NCBI GenBank assembly: GCA_963787185.1
Contig: CAWBCC010000020.1
Span: 193,496-257,495 of the forward strand
Origin: JAJXZP01 sp963787185
Lineage (GTDB): Bacteria; Spirochaetota; Spirochaetia; Treponematales; Rectinemataceae
Reading direction: 5' to 3'
DNA: 64,000 nt
Under the pieces are notes generated by a model. That model worked only from the letters and a program-made list of their open reading frames with translations. It ran no database searches and was not told the origin of the DNA. Below are positions 42,992 through 52,731 of the stretch, one piece after another. Both the position numbers and the translations under genes were made by a program. Numbering within the stretch: position 1 is the first letter of the stretch; each line of letters starts with the position of its first letter.

Positions 42992-43375
42992 ATGAAGATC
43001 GACAAGAACGCCCGCTATCGCACGTCGCACGAATACGCCCGCAGGGAAGGCGCGGTGATGGTCGCCGGCATCTCGGATCACGCCCAGGAGTCCCTCGGCG
43101 ACATAGTCTTCGTGGAACTGCCGGCCGTAGGCAAGGTTCTCAAGCAGGGCGAGGCCTTCGGGGTCGTCGAGTCCGTGAAGGCGGCGAGCGACCTCTACAT
43201 GCCCATGTCGGGCACGATCACCGAGGTCAACGGAGCTCTCGGGGGCGATCCGGCCCTGGTCAACAAGGACCCCTACGGCGCCGGCTGGATGATCAAGTTC
43301 ACGCCCTCGGGCGCCTCCGAGTGGGAGGGCCTGCTCGACGCTGCGGCCTACGAAAAAGAAGCGGGCAAGGAGTAG
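42992..43375 (+). CDS. gcvH: Glycine cleavage system H protein
   Basis: GcvH carries the aminomethyl intermediate on a lipoyl arm. The 127-residue product has the lipoylated Lys63 in EAFGVVESVKAASDLYMPMS, as in the family, and the strands GISDHAQESLGDIVFVELPA and KDPYGAGWMIK. AAAGGAG lies upstream of the ATG. The gap to gcvT is 36 nt. Confidence 0.95.
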   Translation: MKIDKNARYRTSHEYARREGAVMVAGISDHAQESLGDIVFVELPAVGKVLKQGEAFGVVESVKAASDLYMPMSGTITEVNGALGGDPALVNKDPYGAGWMIKFTPSGASEWEGLLDAAAYEKEAGKE

Positions 43376-43378
43376 ACC

Positions 43379-44698
43379 GTGCCGTTCATCGCCAATTCCG
43401 ACGCCGACCGCGCGGCCATGCTCGCGCGGATCGGGGTCGGCAGCATCGAGGAGCTCTTCGGCGACATTCCCGAGGCGCGGCGTTTCCCGAAGCTAGACCT
43501 GCCGGAGCCGCTTTCGGAGCTGGAGGTCATGCGCGAGATCGAGGCCTTGGCGGCCAGGAACCTCTGCGCCTCGGCCTGCGCCTGGTTCCTCGGGGCGGGG
43601 GCCTACAACCACTTCAGTCCGGCCGTGGTGTCGGCCATCGCGTCCCGCGGCGAGTTCCTCACCGCCTACACGCCCTACCAGCCCGAGGTTTCGCAGGGCA
43701 CCCTCCAGGCCATCTTCGAGTACCAGAGCATGGCCGCCGCCCTCCTGGGCATGGAGGTAGTGAACGCCTCGCACTACGACGGGGCGACCGCCCTCGCCGA
43801 GGCAGTGCTCATGGCCTACAACAGCGGCGGAGGCAGGCACCGCATCCTCCTGCCCGCCGACCTCCACCCCGAGTACAAGGAAGTGATACGGACCTATTTC
43901 GCGGCCTTCGAGACCTCGATCGAGGAATATTCGGGGCCGCCTGCCCGGGCGAACTTGGACGACCGGAGCTGCTGCCTCGTCGCCGCCTATCCCGGCTTTT
44001 CGGGCGAGATCGAGGATCTCCGGGCCGCGGCGGACGCGGCCCACGCCGCGGGGGCGCTGTTCGTGGTGCACGCCGATCCGCTCATGTGCGCCATATTGAA
44101 GAGCCCCGGCGAGCTGGGCGCCGACATCGTGACGGCGGAAGGCCAGTCGCTGGGCAACGCGATGAACTACGGCGGACCCTTTCTGGGCATGATGGGCGTC
44201 ACGACCAGGCTCGTGCGCAAGCTGCCGGGGCGCATAGCCGGAGAGGCCCGCGACCACGAGGGCCGGCGCGGTTTCGTGCTCACGCTCACTGCGCGGGAGC
44301 AGCACATACGCCGCGAAAAGGCCGTATCTAACATCTGCTCCAACCAGGGCCTGGTAATGCTCCAGACCTGCGTCTACCTGGCGACGATGGGCAGGACCGG
44401 CCTCAGGGCCGCCGCCGAGCTCTGCTGGAACAAGGCCCACTACGCGGCGTCGCGCATCGCCTCCATTCCCGGCTTCGCCGTCCAGACCGCGAATTTCTTC
44501 GAGGAGTTCACCGTGCGCACTCCGGTATCGGCCTCCGAGCTCGCCCGAAAACTCACCCGCAGGGGCGTGGTTCCGGGGCTTCCCCTGTCGCGCTATTATC
44601 CTTCGCGGGACAACGAGCTCCTCGTCTGCGTCACCGAGATGAACACGAAGGCGCAGATCGACCTGCTCGTCGATTCGCTCGGGGAGGCCGCGAAATGA
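43379..44698 (+). CDS. gcvPA: Glycine dehydrogenase (decarboxylating) subunit 1
   Basis: This is the N-terminal half of the PLP-dependent glycine decarboxylase P protein in its split form. The 439-residue product has FIANSDADRAAMLARIGVGS, FLGAGAYNHFSPAVVSAIAS, GEFLTAYTPYQPEVSQGTLQ and GGPFLGMMGVTTRLVRKLPG. It has no PLP Lys, as expected; that residue is on subunit 2. The start is GTG at 43379, 3 nt after the gcvH stop. Confidence 0.95.
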   Translation: MPFIANSDADRAAMLARIGVGSIEELFGDIPEARRFPKLDLPEPLSELEVMREIEALAARNLCASACAWFLGAGAYNHFSPAVVSAIASRGEFLTAYTPYQPEVSQGTLQAIFEYQSMAAALLGMEVVNASHYDGATALAEAVLMAYNSGGGRHRILLPADLHPEYKEVIRTYFAAFETSIEEYSGPPARANLDDRSCCLVAAYPGFSGEIEDLRAAADAAHAAGALFVVHADPLMCAILKSPGELGADIVTAEGQSLGNAMNYGGPFLGMMGVTTRLVRKLPGRIAGEARDHEGRRGFVLTLTAREQHIRREKAVSNICSNQGLVMLQTCVYLATMGRTGLRAAAELCWNKAHYAASRIASIPGFAVQTANFFEEFTVRTPVSASELARKLTRRGVVPGLPLSRYYPSRDNELLVCVTEMNTKAQIDLLVDSLGEAAK

Positions 44699-46128
44699 AC
44701 ATGCGTCCCGAACCTCTCGTCTACGAGCTCTCTTCTCCGGGAAGGATCGCCGTCTCGCTGCCTTCCTGCGACGTGCCCCCCGCTCCGATACCCTCCGCCC
44801 TCGCCAGGACCGATCTGGCCCTCCCCGAACTGGACGAGCTCACCGTGGTCCGGCACTTCACGCGGCTCTCGCAGAAGAACTACTCGATCGACACCCACTT
44901 CTACCCCCTGGGCTCCTGCACCATGAAGTACAATCCCAAGGTGAACGAGCAGGCGGCCTCCCTCCCCGGATGGAGGAACGCCCACCCCCTCGCGGGCGAC
45001 GAGTTCACGCAGGGAGCCGTCGAGCTGGTCCATCGGCTGCAGGAGGCCCTCTGCGAAATAGGCGGTTTCGCGAGCGTCTCGCTCCAACCGGCCGCCGGCG
45101 CCCACGGCGAGCTCACGGGCGTGTTCATGATCCGCGCCTGGCATCAGTCCCGCGGGGATTCCCGGCGCACGAAAATGCTCATCCCGGACTCCGCCCACGG
45201 CACCAACCCCGCGTCCTGCAGCATGGCGGGCCTCAGGGCCGTGACGATCCCCTCGGACGCCGAGGGCGGCGTGGACATGGCCGCGCTCCGCTCCGCTCTG
45301 GACGACTCCGTCGCCGGCATCATGATCACCAATCCGAACACCCTCGGTCTCTTCGATCCCAACATCGAGGAGATAGCCCGGCTCGTGCACGAGGCTGGCG
45401 GACTGGTGTACGGAGACGGCGCCAACATGAACGCTCTCACCGGCGTCTTCAAGCCTGGCGAGGCGGGCATAGACGTCATGCACTTCAACCTGCACAAGAC
45501 CTTCTCCACGCCGCACGGCGGCGGGGGACCGGGCGCAGGCATGGTGGGCGCGGGCTCCAGGCTCGCGGACTTCCTGCCCGGCCCCGTCGCCGTCCTCGAG
45601 AACGGGAAATACGCCATGCGCATGCCCCCGAAGAGCATAGGAAGGGTCAAAGCCTTCTACGGCAACTTCGGCGTCCTCGTCCGCGCCTACACCTACGTGC
45701 GCATGCTGGGCGCCGCGGGTCTGCGGCGCCTCGCCGAGAACGCCGTGCTCAACGCCAACTATCTCAAGGTCCTGATCGAGACCGCTTACACCGTGAAGTA
45801 CCCCAGGCGCTGCATGCACGAGTTCGTGGCGATGGGCGACATCGCCGAGGGCGTCCACACCCTCGACGTCGCCAAGCGACTCATCGACTACGGCTTTCAC
45901 CCGCCCACGATCTACTTCCCCCTCATCGTCAGCGAGGCTCTCATGATCGAGCCCACCGAGACCGAGGACAAGGAGACTCTGGACGAGTTCGCGCAGGCGC
46001 TCCTGAAGATCGCCGAGGAGGCCAGGACCCAGCCCTCCCTCCTCCACTCCGCCCCCACCACCACCCCCATCGGCCGCTTAGACGAAGTGGGCGCGGCGCG
46101 GAACCCGGTGCTCTGTTACAGAGGCTAA
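44695..46128 (+). CDS. gcvPB: Glycine dehydrogenase (decarboxylating) subunit 2
   Basis: This is the PLP-bearing half of the P protein. The 477-residue product has the PLP Lys in NLHKTFSTPHGGGGPGAG, the ligand block AGGLVYGDGANMNALTG, SYSIDTHFYPLGSCTMKYNP-like YSIDTHFYPLGSCTMKYNP near the N-terminus, and the C-terminal domain GLRRLAENAVLNANYL. The ATG overlaps the gcvPA stop by 4 nt. The operon lacks lpd, so the L protein must be encoded elsewhere. Confidence 0.95.
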   Translation: MNMRPEPLVYELSSPGRIAVSLPSCDVPPAPIPSALARTDLALPELDELTVVRHFTRLSQKNYSIDTHFYPLGSCTMKYNPKVNEQAASLPGWRNAHPLAGDEFTQGAVELVHRLQEALCEIGGFASVSLQPAAGAHGELTGVFMIRAWHQSRGDSRRTKMLIPDSAHGTNPASCSMAGLRAVTIPSDAEGGVDMAALRSALDDSVAGIMITNPNTLGLFDPNIEEIARLVHEAGGLVYGDGANMNALTGVFKPGEAGIDVMHFNLHKTFSTPHGGGGPGAGMVGAGSRLADFLPGPVAVLENGKYAMRMPPKSIGRVKAFYGNFGVLVRAYTYVRMLGAAGLRRLAENAVLNANYLKVLIETAYTVKYPRRCMHEFVAMGDIAEGVHTLDVAKRLIDYGFHPPTIYFPLIVSEALMIEPTETEDKETLDEFAQALLKIAEEARTQPSLLHSAPTTTPIGRLDEVGAARNPVLCYRG

Positions 46129-46147
46129 GTTAGGCGCCGCGCCCCGG

Positions 46148-47554
46148 CTAGACGCGGGCTTCGAAAGCCCGATCGTCGAACTGCAGAACGCAGCCGAAGC
46201 CCGCTCCCCCAATCTCGAAGACGACCGAGCCGCGGAGCTGGCTCCGGACGATATTCGAGACGAGCCAGAGCCCCAGGTTGGAGCCGTCCTCGGGGTCGAG
46301 GCCTCCCGGGACGCCCACGCCGTCGTCCCGGACCTCGATCCTGACCGGCCCTCCGTCGGAGCGCCCGGCGCGTATGCTTATGGTGCCCGAACTTCGCCCG
46401 GGAAAGGCGTGAATCAGGGCATTCGTGATGAGCTCGTTCAGGACGATGCCGCAGGGCACCGCCGCGTCCATGAGAAGATCCACCTTCTCCACCTCGTACG
46501 CGAAGGATACCCGTCCCCGGCCGTCGCCCAGACTCGCTTTCAGGAGCCCGACGAGGGCGGAGACGAAATCCGCGAGATCGATGTGCGACAGATCCTTCGA
46601 CCTGTAGAGCATCTCGTGGACGAGGGACATGGAGCCTATCCGCTGCTGGACCTGGGCGAAGACTTCGCGCACGCGCGGGTCCGGACTTTTCTCCTCCTCG
46701 ATGTTCAGCAGAGAGATCATCACCTGCATATTGTTCCTGGTGCGGTGGTAGAGCTCCTTGAGGAGGGTCTCTTTCTCCTCCAGGGCGCGCCCCAGCCCGT
46801 CCGCGTTCGCCTTCTCCTCCGTGATGTCCCGGATGATGCCGAACAGTCGCCGTTTCGCGGGGTCCCAGCGGGCCTTCGAGTGTATGTCGCGGACGGCCCC
46901 GTCGCTCCGCCGCGCTATCCTGAACTCGATGTCGTAGGGCACTCCGTCCCGGACGAGCGAGTCTCTGGCCCGATCCATGGCGGCCCGGTACTCGGGCAGG
47001 GGCACGCTTTCGATCGCCGAGACGCTGAACTCGCCCTCTTCGAGCCCATAGATCCTGCACGCGCCCTGCGAGGCCGTCACCTTTCCCGAGCGATAGTCGA
47101 ACTCCCAGCTGCCGATGTTCGCCATCTCCTCGGCCCGCTCCAGGAGGAATCGACTTTCCTCGAGACGCTGGACCATTTCGTTGCGCTCGGTGACGTCCCT
47201 GCACACGGAGGTGATGCAGTCGCGCCCGCCCATCCGCACGACCGCCGCCGATACCTGGAACTGCCGGACGTCCCCGCATTTCACGCGGAACAGGATATCG
47301 AAATCGCGGACGCGTCCGTCGCTCTCGAGAAGGCGCCGGAAGCGCTCCCTCCCGTCGGGCGCGGCCCAGAAATCCAGCTCGCCGGAAGTCTTGCCGACGA
47401 CCTCCTCGCGCCGATACCCCATCGTCGCGAGGAACGCGTCGTTCACCTCGATGTAGGTTCCGTCTTCGAGCAGCGAGATGGATATCATGTCGGGGCTGCT
47501 CAGGACGGCGGCGGTGAAGAATTGATCCGGGCTCAGGGCTTCTACGGCTGCCAT
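46148..47554 (-). CDS. Two-PAS sensor histidine kinase, HisKA_2/HWE-like
   Basis: The 468-residue soluble kinase has PAS domain 1 (about residues 12-130), PAS domain 2 (about 135-262) and a HisKA_2-type H-box with LKELYHRTRNNMQVMISLLN near 266-285. The His is the phospho-acceptor. The C-terminal HATPase has the N-box VLNELITNALIHAFP and G1/G2 blocks (EVRDDGVGVP; GLWLVSNIV). No receiver or transmembrane segment is present, so it is cytoplasmic. The start at 47554 has a TATACT -10 only 7 nt upstream. No response regulator adjoins, so the partner is unknown. Confidence 0.85.
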   Translation of the reverse strand: MAAVEALSPDQFFTAAVLSSPDMISISLLEDGTYIEVNDAFLATMGYRREEVVGKTSGELDFWAAPDGRERFRRLLESDGRVRDFDILFRVKCGDVRQFQVSAAVVRMGGRDCITSVCRDVTERNEMVQRLEESRFLLERAEEMANIGSWEFDYRSGKVTASQGACRIYGLEEGEFSVSAIESVPLPEYRAAMDRARDSLVRDGVPYDIEFRIARRSDGAVRDIHSKARWDPAKRRLFGIIRDITEEKANADGLGRALEEKETLLKELYHRTRNNMQVMISLLNIEEEKSPDPRVREVFAQVQQRIGSMSLVHEMLYRSKDLSHIDLADFVSALVGLLKASLGDGRGRVSFAYEVEKVDLLMDAAVPCGIVLNELITNALIHAFPGRSSGTISIRAGRSDGGPVRIEVRDDGVGVPGGLDPEDGSNLGLWLVSNIVRSQLRGSVVFEIGGAGFGCVLQFDDRAFEARV

Positions 47555-47561
47555 GATATCC

Positions 47562-47567
47562 AGTATA
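47562..47567 (-). promoter_or_regulatory. -10 element of a putative leaderless promoter for the kinase
   Basis: TATACT on the minus strand ends 7 nt before the ATG at 47554. The -35 region is poor. Confidence 0.4.
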
Positions 47568-47733
47568 TGCAGGCTCGGACGAAAGGAAAGTCGCGGGAGC
47601 CCGGGAATTCCCGGGCCCTCCCGGACCGCCGTCTTTCGGTCGAGGGCTTGACCCGGGAGCGGATAGCGGCGAACCTGTTTTCGTCCCGGCGGGCCGCAGC
47701 GTCCGCCCGAAACGACCCGATGGAGTCGCGTCC

Positions 47734-48369
47734 GTGGATCTCACACTCGATACCCTCGCAAGGATCATTCAGAACTCATGGCTTTCGCGGAAGGCCGCCG
47801 GAACGGAAGCCGAGGGCTCGGCGCCCGATTTCGCCGACATGCTCCTGCGCGCGCTCGAGCAGGAGGGATCCGCCGCACAGGTCCGGGACACTCCGGCCTC
47901 GTTGGGCCCGGCGCCGATTTTGGCTGCCGAGCCCGTGGGCACCGGCTTCGGTGTGCCGGCCGCCGCCGCCGCGGATTCGGGCCCGGGGGATCTGATGGCC
48001 CTCGCCCGGGAGAAGGCCCGAAAATACGGGGTCGACCCGGAGCTCGTGAAGTCGGTCATTCGGGTCGAGTCGGGCTTCGATCCCGGCGCCGTGTCGCCCG
48101 CGGGAGCGGAGGGGCTGATGCAGCTCATGCCCTCGACCGCCGCCGCCCTCGGCGTCCGCGACCCCTTCGATCCGGCCCAGAACATAGAGGGCGGCGTGCG
48201 CTATCTGCGGCAGATGCTGTACCGCTACAAGGACAATGTTCCGCTCGCGCTGGCCGCCTACAACGCGGGTCCGGGAGCCGTCGATCGGGCCGGGGGAATC
48301 CCCGATTACGCCGAGACTCGCGCGTACGTGACGAAGGTGATGGAGCAGGGCCTGAACGAGCTCGCCTGA
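47734..48369 (+). CDS. SLT-family lytic transglycosylase
   Basis: The 211-residue product has an N-terminal region of about 75 residues (DLTLDTLARIIQNSWLSRKA) and a C-terminal SLT domain. The catalytic Glu is in VKSVIRVESGFDPGAVSPAG, followed by GLMQLMPSTAAALG and ALAAYNAGPGAVDRAGG. It would cleave the glycan backbone of peptidoglycan to anhydro-muropeptides. There is no classical signal peptide, so export or co-assembly with a flagellar or secretion apparatus is possible. The start is GTG. Confidence 0.85.
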   Translation: MDLTLDTLARIIQNSWLSRKAAGTEAEGSAPDFADMLLRALEQEGSAAQVRDTPASLGPAPILAAEPVGTGFGVPAAAAADSGPGDLMALAREKARKYGVDPELVKSVIRVESGFDPGAVSPAGAEGLMQLMPSTAAALGVRDPFDPAQNIEGGVRYLRQMLYRYKDNVPLALAAYNAGPGAVDRAGGIPDYAETRAYVTKVMEQGLNELA

Positions 48370-48490
48370 TCGGCTCGCCGCCCGATATGATACTCCTGAC
48401 GATTCTTGCGACGAAAAATAATTCAAGGCGATAGTGGATTACCGCTAAAGGGAATGGCCATGAAGAAATGACTATGACATGCGCATTGGC

Positions 48491-49918
48491 TCAATTGCTT
48501 CCTTTGTCGGATTCCCAAATTGGAATACCTAATGTCCGGTTCAGTTCATACTGTGCGAGAACCTGCTGGTAAACGGCCTGAAGGTGATCGAGCTTCGCCT
48601 GAGTGAGCAAGGTCTCGGAGTCCAGGTATTCGACGTTCGTGATCACACCTAGAGCGTATTGCACCTTCGCCGCATCGAGCGCTTCCTGCGCCTGATTGAC
48701 CTGCACGAGCGAGTCTCTTACCTCCTCGCGGCCAGCGCCCAGATCTCCGTATGCCTGGAGCACCTCGGTAGTGATGTTTCGACGTATCGCCGCACTGTTC
48801 TGCCGCGCCGCATTCAGTTTGTTTTGCGCCTGCTTGATCTGATAGGCCAGCTCAAAGCCGTTGAAGATCGGCACCGAAAGCTCGACCCCCACGTTCCAGT
48901 TCAAAGTGAGCACGTTGGGATCGGTCAACGATAAACCGTTATCGTATCCCACTCGAGCACTGGCCGACAGAGTCGGTAGCCTTTGAAGCTGTGCAAGCTG
49001 GAGATTGAGCCGAGCAGAGTCCTCCGCGACAAGCGCCTGTTTGATCTGTGGCTGGTTTGCCAAGGCTTGTGCAATATAAGACTCAGCATTATCCGGGGAA
49101 CCGGAAGATAGGTGATCCGTGTCGACGAGCCCTGTAGGGAAGGAAGCATCAAAGCTGCCACTTAGCTCAATACTGCCGTGCCGGTCGATGCCGGTGAGCG
49201 CCTTGAGAGCAACAAGTTGCCTCTGCTCCTGGTTCTCGGCATCGTTCCGCTGGATCTGGATAGAGGCCAGGCTCGCCTGCGTCGAGAGCACGTCGTACGT
49301 AGTGGCGGAGCCAGTCTGTCTCTTTTTCTGAATGATCGCAAGGTGCTCCTCGAGGTCGGAAAGCTGCTGATTGAGAGAGCTCACCTGAGCTTCGAGGAAC
49401 AGAGCCGCATAGAAGGTCTGCACCGTCTCATACGCCAAGTCCATTTTTTCCTGCTCGACGCCGATCCGGGCCGCCGCGCTTTCCGCTTCCGCGAGCTTCA
49501 CCGACGCCCCTCGTCTGCCGGCGCTATAAACTACCTGGTTTACGCCGACGTGTAGGTCCCAGTTATCCGCCTGCGTGAGGGAGAATGTGCCGAGGCCGGG
49601 GAAGGTGACGCTTTCGTTGGGCTCGACTCGAGTGTAAGAACCGGAGCCTGCAATGCTGGGATAATAAGAGCTGTGAGCTTGTCCCACAGCCGCTTGTGCC
49701 GCAGCGAGTTCGGCTCTCGCCTCTTCGACCAGCGGGTGATTACTCACGGTCAGGGCGATGGCCTCTTGAAGGGTGAGCAATTGTGGTTTCTCTGCTCCCG
49801 GTTGCACGGGACCGGTCATGACATTTGCAGACGATAAGCTCGACGATTGGGCGAAGCCCCGCGGGAAGATCACGGCTGCAAGTAGGGTAAGTACTATCAA
49901 TGGTTTTCTGTCTCTCAT
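48491..49918 (-). CDS. tolC: TolC-like outer membrane efflux protein
   Basis: The 475-residue product has a signal peptide (LIVLTLLAAVIFPRGFAQ), then two OEP repeats with long alpha-helical hairpins (ALTVSNHPLVEEARAELAAA and the second near GVELSVPIFNGFELAYQI). It should form the trimeric channel for the adjacent EmrA-EmrB pump. It is downstream of emrB by 35 nt in the same direction. Codon use is visibly less GC-rich than that of the housekeeping genes, and matches emrA/emrB. Confidence 0.9.
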   Translation of the reverse strand: MRDRKPLIVLTLLAAVIFPRGFAQSSSLSSANVMTGPVQPGAEKPQLLTLQEAIALTVSNHPLVEEARAELAAAQAAVGQAHSSYYPSIAGSGSYTRVEPNESVTFPGLGTFSLTQADNWDLHVGVNQVVYSAGRRGASVKLAEAESAAARIGVEQEKMDLAYETVQTFYAALFLEAQVSSLNQQLSDLEEHLAIIQKKRQTGSATTYDVLSTQASLASIQIQRNDAENQEQRQLVALKALTGIDRHGSIELSGSFDASFPTGLVDTDHLSSGSPDNAESYIAQALANQPQIKQALVAEDSARLNLQLAQLQRLPTLSASARVGYDNGLSLTDPNVLTLNWNVGVELSVPIFNGFELAYQIKQAQNKLNAARQNSAAIRRNITTEVLQAYGDLGAGREEVRDSLVQVNQAQEALDAAKVQYALGVITNVEYLDSETLLTQAKLDHLQAVYQQVLAQYELNRTLGIPIWESDKGSN

Positions 49919-49953
49919 GTGTTACCTCTATCCATGGCGAGATATGTTCTCGT

Positions 49954-51588
49954 TCAAACTTCCACGGGCACCGGCCGCATGCGGGCTTTTTCGGAACTCT
50001 TTTTCCGTGCCTTCGATTTGAGAAAAAGGAACGGAATCGAGGAGACGACGCTCACCAGCATCGCCACAAAAAAAGTGTCGTCGATCGCCGACACGAATGC
50101 GTGATTTTGAACCTCACTCGCGATAGCGGCACCCGCCCCGCTCATCGCGGCAGTCGCCGATTCGCCGATCCGGTGGATCAGCTCGGAGGATAGTTGCGCA
50201 AGAACATTTTGATACGCGGTATTGCTCGAGCTCATCTGCTGGCCGAGCATTACCAAGTGAAACTTCTCACGATGGGTGAGGATCGTGCTCAAGATCGCGA
50301 CGCCGAAGCTTCCTCCGAGCTGACGAATGACCTGCATGAGGCCCCCCGCTTGTGCCGCCTGCTTGACTGGCACTGATGCGAAGACCGTCGTCTGTATCGG
50401 AGACATCAAGAACCCCATGCCGGCGGCCAAGATGAGTATTGTGGAAATGATCTGAGTGCTGCTTGAGTACGGCGACAGGAATACGAAGCGGTACATGCCA
50501 TAGGCCCGGAGGAGGATCCCGAAGATACCGGGGGTTTTGGCTCCGATGCGATCGGTTAGCCGTCCGCCGATCACCGAGGCGCCAATCATTCCAAGACCGT
50601 ACGGTATGAAGATCAGCCCGGCCTGCATCGGAGAGTAGCCCAGGCCGATTTGAAGATAGAGGGGGAGCAGAAAGTCGCCCCCGAAGATTCCGAGTCCGAA
50701 TATGAAAAGCACAAAACTGCCGAGACTAAAGTTGAAGTTTTTGAACAGCGAAAAATCGATCAACGGATGATCGGCAGTGAACTCAATGATGAAAAAGAGC
50801 AAAAAGCCCGCTGCGGCCACGCCGAAGCAGCCCATGACGAATGCAGAGGTCCATCCATCGGTGTTCCAATCCGCATTTCCGTCCGACAAGGCGAGAAGAA
50901 GCGCGCCCAAGGAGATGGCTATCGCCGCAAACCCGGGAAGATCGAACGCCGCGCTCTCTTTCGCGGGATACTCTCGCAGAATCAAGTAGGAAACTCCAAG
51001 TCCGGCGATCCCAATCGGCACGTTGATCATGAATATGAGCTGCCAGGCGAAGTTGTCGATTATCCAGCCGCCGAGGGTGGGACCGAAAGAGCTGAATGCA
51101 AGCATTGGAATCGAGAAGATGCCCATCGCCATCCCCAATTTTTCCTGGGGAAACTCTCGCCGGAGGTACGCCATGGTGACCGGCCCCATCGTGCCGCCGC
51201 CTATGCCCTGGATGATGCGAAAGAGAACGAGGCTGCCAAGGCTCCACGAAATGGAGCACAGAAACGACCCCGTAGTGAACAGGGCAATCGAAATGAGAAA
51301 GATCGTCTTATAGCCGAAACGGTCGGCGAGCCATCCGGATGCGGCAAGCATTATCGCGAAGGCCAGAAGGTATCCGGTGATGACCCACTGAACCGCGTCG
51401 GTGGATGCACCGAATGCGACCTCGAGCTTCGCAATCGCAACGTTGACGATTGTGGTATCGAGTATCGACATCACCGATGCGAAGCCTATCGCCGCAAGCA
51501 CCCACCACGGATAGGAGGGATGGCCGGGACGCAACTGGGGGATGCGGCCGACAAGTCTTTCGCGTATGAGCTCGAGCTTCTCTAGCAT
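49954..51588 (-). CDS. emrB: DHA2-family multidrug MFS transporter, EmrB-like
   Basis: The 544-residue product has about fourteen transmembrane helices. It shows the MFS motif A GWLADRFGYKTIF, the DHA2 start block FASVMSILDTTIVNVAIAKL, ISWSLGSLVLFRIIQGIGGG and the antiporter motif C-like AFSSFGPTLGGWIIDN. It would export lipophilic drugs in exchange for protons and cooperate with emrA and tolC. It follows emrA by 6 nt. Its Lys-rich C-terminal tail is unusual only in length. Confidence 0.92.
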   Translation of the reverse strand: MLEKLELIRERLVGRIPQLRPGHPSYPWWVLAAIGFASVMSILDTTIVNVAIAKLEVAFGASTDAVQWVITGYLLAFAIMLAASGWLADRFGYKTIFLISIALFTTGSFLCSISWSLGSLVLFRIIQGIGGGTMGPVTMAYLRREFPQEKLGMAMGIFSIPMLAFSSFGPTLGGWIIDNFAWQLIFMINVPIGIAGLGVSYLILREYPAKESAAFDLPGFAAIAISLGALLLALSDGNADWNTDGWTSAFVMGCFGVAAAGFLLFFIIEFTADHPLIDFSLFKNFNFSLGSFVLFIFGLGIFGGDFLLPLYLQIGLGYSPMQAGLIFIPYGLGMIGASVIGGRLTDRIGAKTPGIFGILLRAYGMYRFVFLSPYSSSTQIISTILILAAGMGFLMSPIQTTVFASVPVKQAAQAGGLMQVIRQLGGSFGVAILSTILTHREKFHLVMLGQQMSSSNTAYQNVLAQLSSELIHRIGESATAAMSGAGAAIASEVQNHAFVSAIDDTFFVAMLVSVVSSIPFLFLKSKARKKSSEKARMRPVPVEV

Positions 51589-51594
51589 TGTCGC

Positions 51595-52566
51595 CTACTC
51601 CTTCCCGGTTTCTACCTGCACCTCGGCCGACATGCCGGGCAGAAATCGCCTTCCGCTCAACTCCACATTTCGTTCATCGATCGAGATCTTCACCGGCACC
51701 CTCTGGGTCACCTTCGTGAAGTTTCCGCTCGCGTTGTCGGCCGGTATAAGGGCGAACTGTGACGCGGTGACCGCGCCGATGTCCTCCACCTTGCCGGTGA
51801 AAGTTTGGCCGGGAAACGAATCGACGGTGATTTTCGCAGACTCCCCATCCCGCAAGGAAACTAACTGCGTCTCCTTGAAGTTCGCCTGAACCCACACATG
51901 GTCCAGGTCATACAGCGTGTATATGGACTGCGCGGGTTGAACCACGTCTCCGGGCATGGCCCACTTTCTAGCGGCAATTCCGTCAATCGGCGAACGGATA
52001 ATCGTCTGTTCGAGGTTGGTGGTAACCGTCCCGACCTCTGTCTGGGCGAGTTGCTGCTGTGCAACCGCGATATTGTAGTTGGCCTCGGCCGCAGCAAGCG
52101 CAGCCTTCAGGTGGTCATACTGCTCCTGCGGGATGATGTTGTTCTGGACCTGAACCGCCGCCCGGCTAAGATCGCTTTGGGCCTGATCAAGCTTGACTTG
52201 CGCCAGAGTTACGCTCTGAACTGCGTACACCACATTAGCCTGTGCCTGCGACTGCTGAGCTTTCAGAGTCCTATCATCGAGGGTGACAAGAGTCTCTCCG
52301 GAACCGACCCGATCTCCTTCGTCTACGGCCATCGAAGTAATTCGACCGAGCATCTGCGCGCTCACCACAACCTGATTCCCGGCGATAACTGCATCGTCGG
52401 TCGACTGCTTCCCGGTAACAACCAACCGGACATAGACAATGGTTCCCGCCCCGATCGCCAGGATGAGGATTGCAAATACGATAAGTGCGGACTTCCGGCT
52501 CCTTTTCTTCTTCTTTTCAGTGCCTCCACGTTTCGACATCGAAACCTCTTCAGTTTGCTCAGGCAT
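51595..52566 (-). CDS. emrA: EmrA/HlyD-family membrane fusion protein
   Basis: The 323-residue adaptor has a Lys-rich cytoplasmic N-terminus, one transmembrane helix (SALIVFAILILAIGAGTIVY), the lipoyl half-motif (MLGRITSMAVDEGDRVGSGE), a long alpha-hairpin and the second half (SPIDGIAARKWAMPGDVVQP). It should bridge EmrB to TolC. GGAGGAAG lies upstream of the ATG at 52566, and a TetR-type operator lies at the promoter. Confidence 0.92.
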   Translation of the reverse strand: MPEQTEEVSMSKRGGTEKKKKRSRKSALIVFAILILAIGAGTIVYVRLVVTGKQSTDDAVIAGNQVVVSAQMLGRITSMAVDEGDRVGSGETLVTLDDRTLKAQQSQAQANVVYAVQSVTLAQVKLDQAQSDLSRAAVQVQNNIIPQEQYDHLKAALAAAEANYNIAVAQQQLAQTEVGTVTTNLEQTIIRSPIDGIAARKWAMPGDVVQPAQSIYTLYDLDHVWVQANFKETQLVSLRDGESAKITVDSFPGQTFTGKVEDIGAVTASQFALIPADNASGNFTKVTQRVPVKISIDERNVELSGRRFLPGMSAEVQVETGKE

Positions 52567-52666
52567 GACTTCCTCCGATCATTTCAATCTCCCTGCCGGT
52601 GCTGTCGGTCAAGATGAGCTTGCGGCAAGCAATTCAGCCTTTACTTTACGGCCGGTTAGGCGTACA

Positions 52667-52682
52667 CTTTCCACGTGGGAAG
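52667..52682. promoter_or_regulatory. Candidate TetR operator, imperfect palindrome
   Basis: CTTTCCACGTGGGAAG reads nearly the same on both strands (14 of 16). It overlaps the -10 and transcription start of the efflux promoter, the expected position for repression by the divergently encoded TetR. Confidence 0.5.
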
Positions 52683-52708
52683 ATAAGCCATAACTAACCT
52701 ATCGTCAA
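52680..52708 (-). promoter_or_regulatory. Promoter of the emrA-emrB-tolC operon
   Basis: On the minus strand TTGACG and TATCTT are separated by 17 nt. The leader is about 105 nt before the emrA ATG. Confidence 0.6.
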
Positions 52709-52731
52709 GTAAGTTCGAAGGATATCGCAGC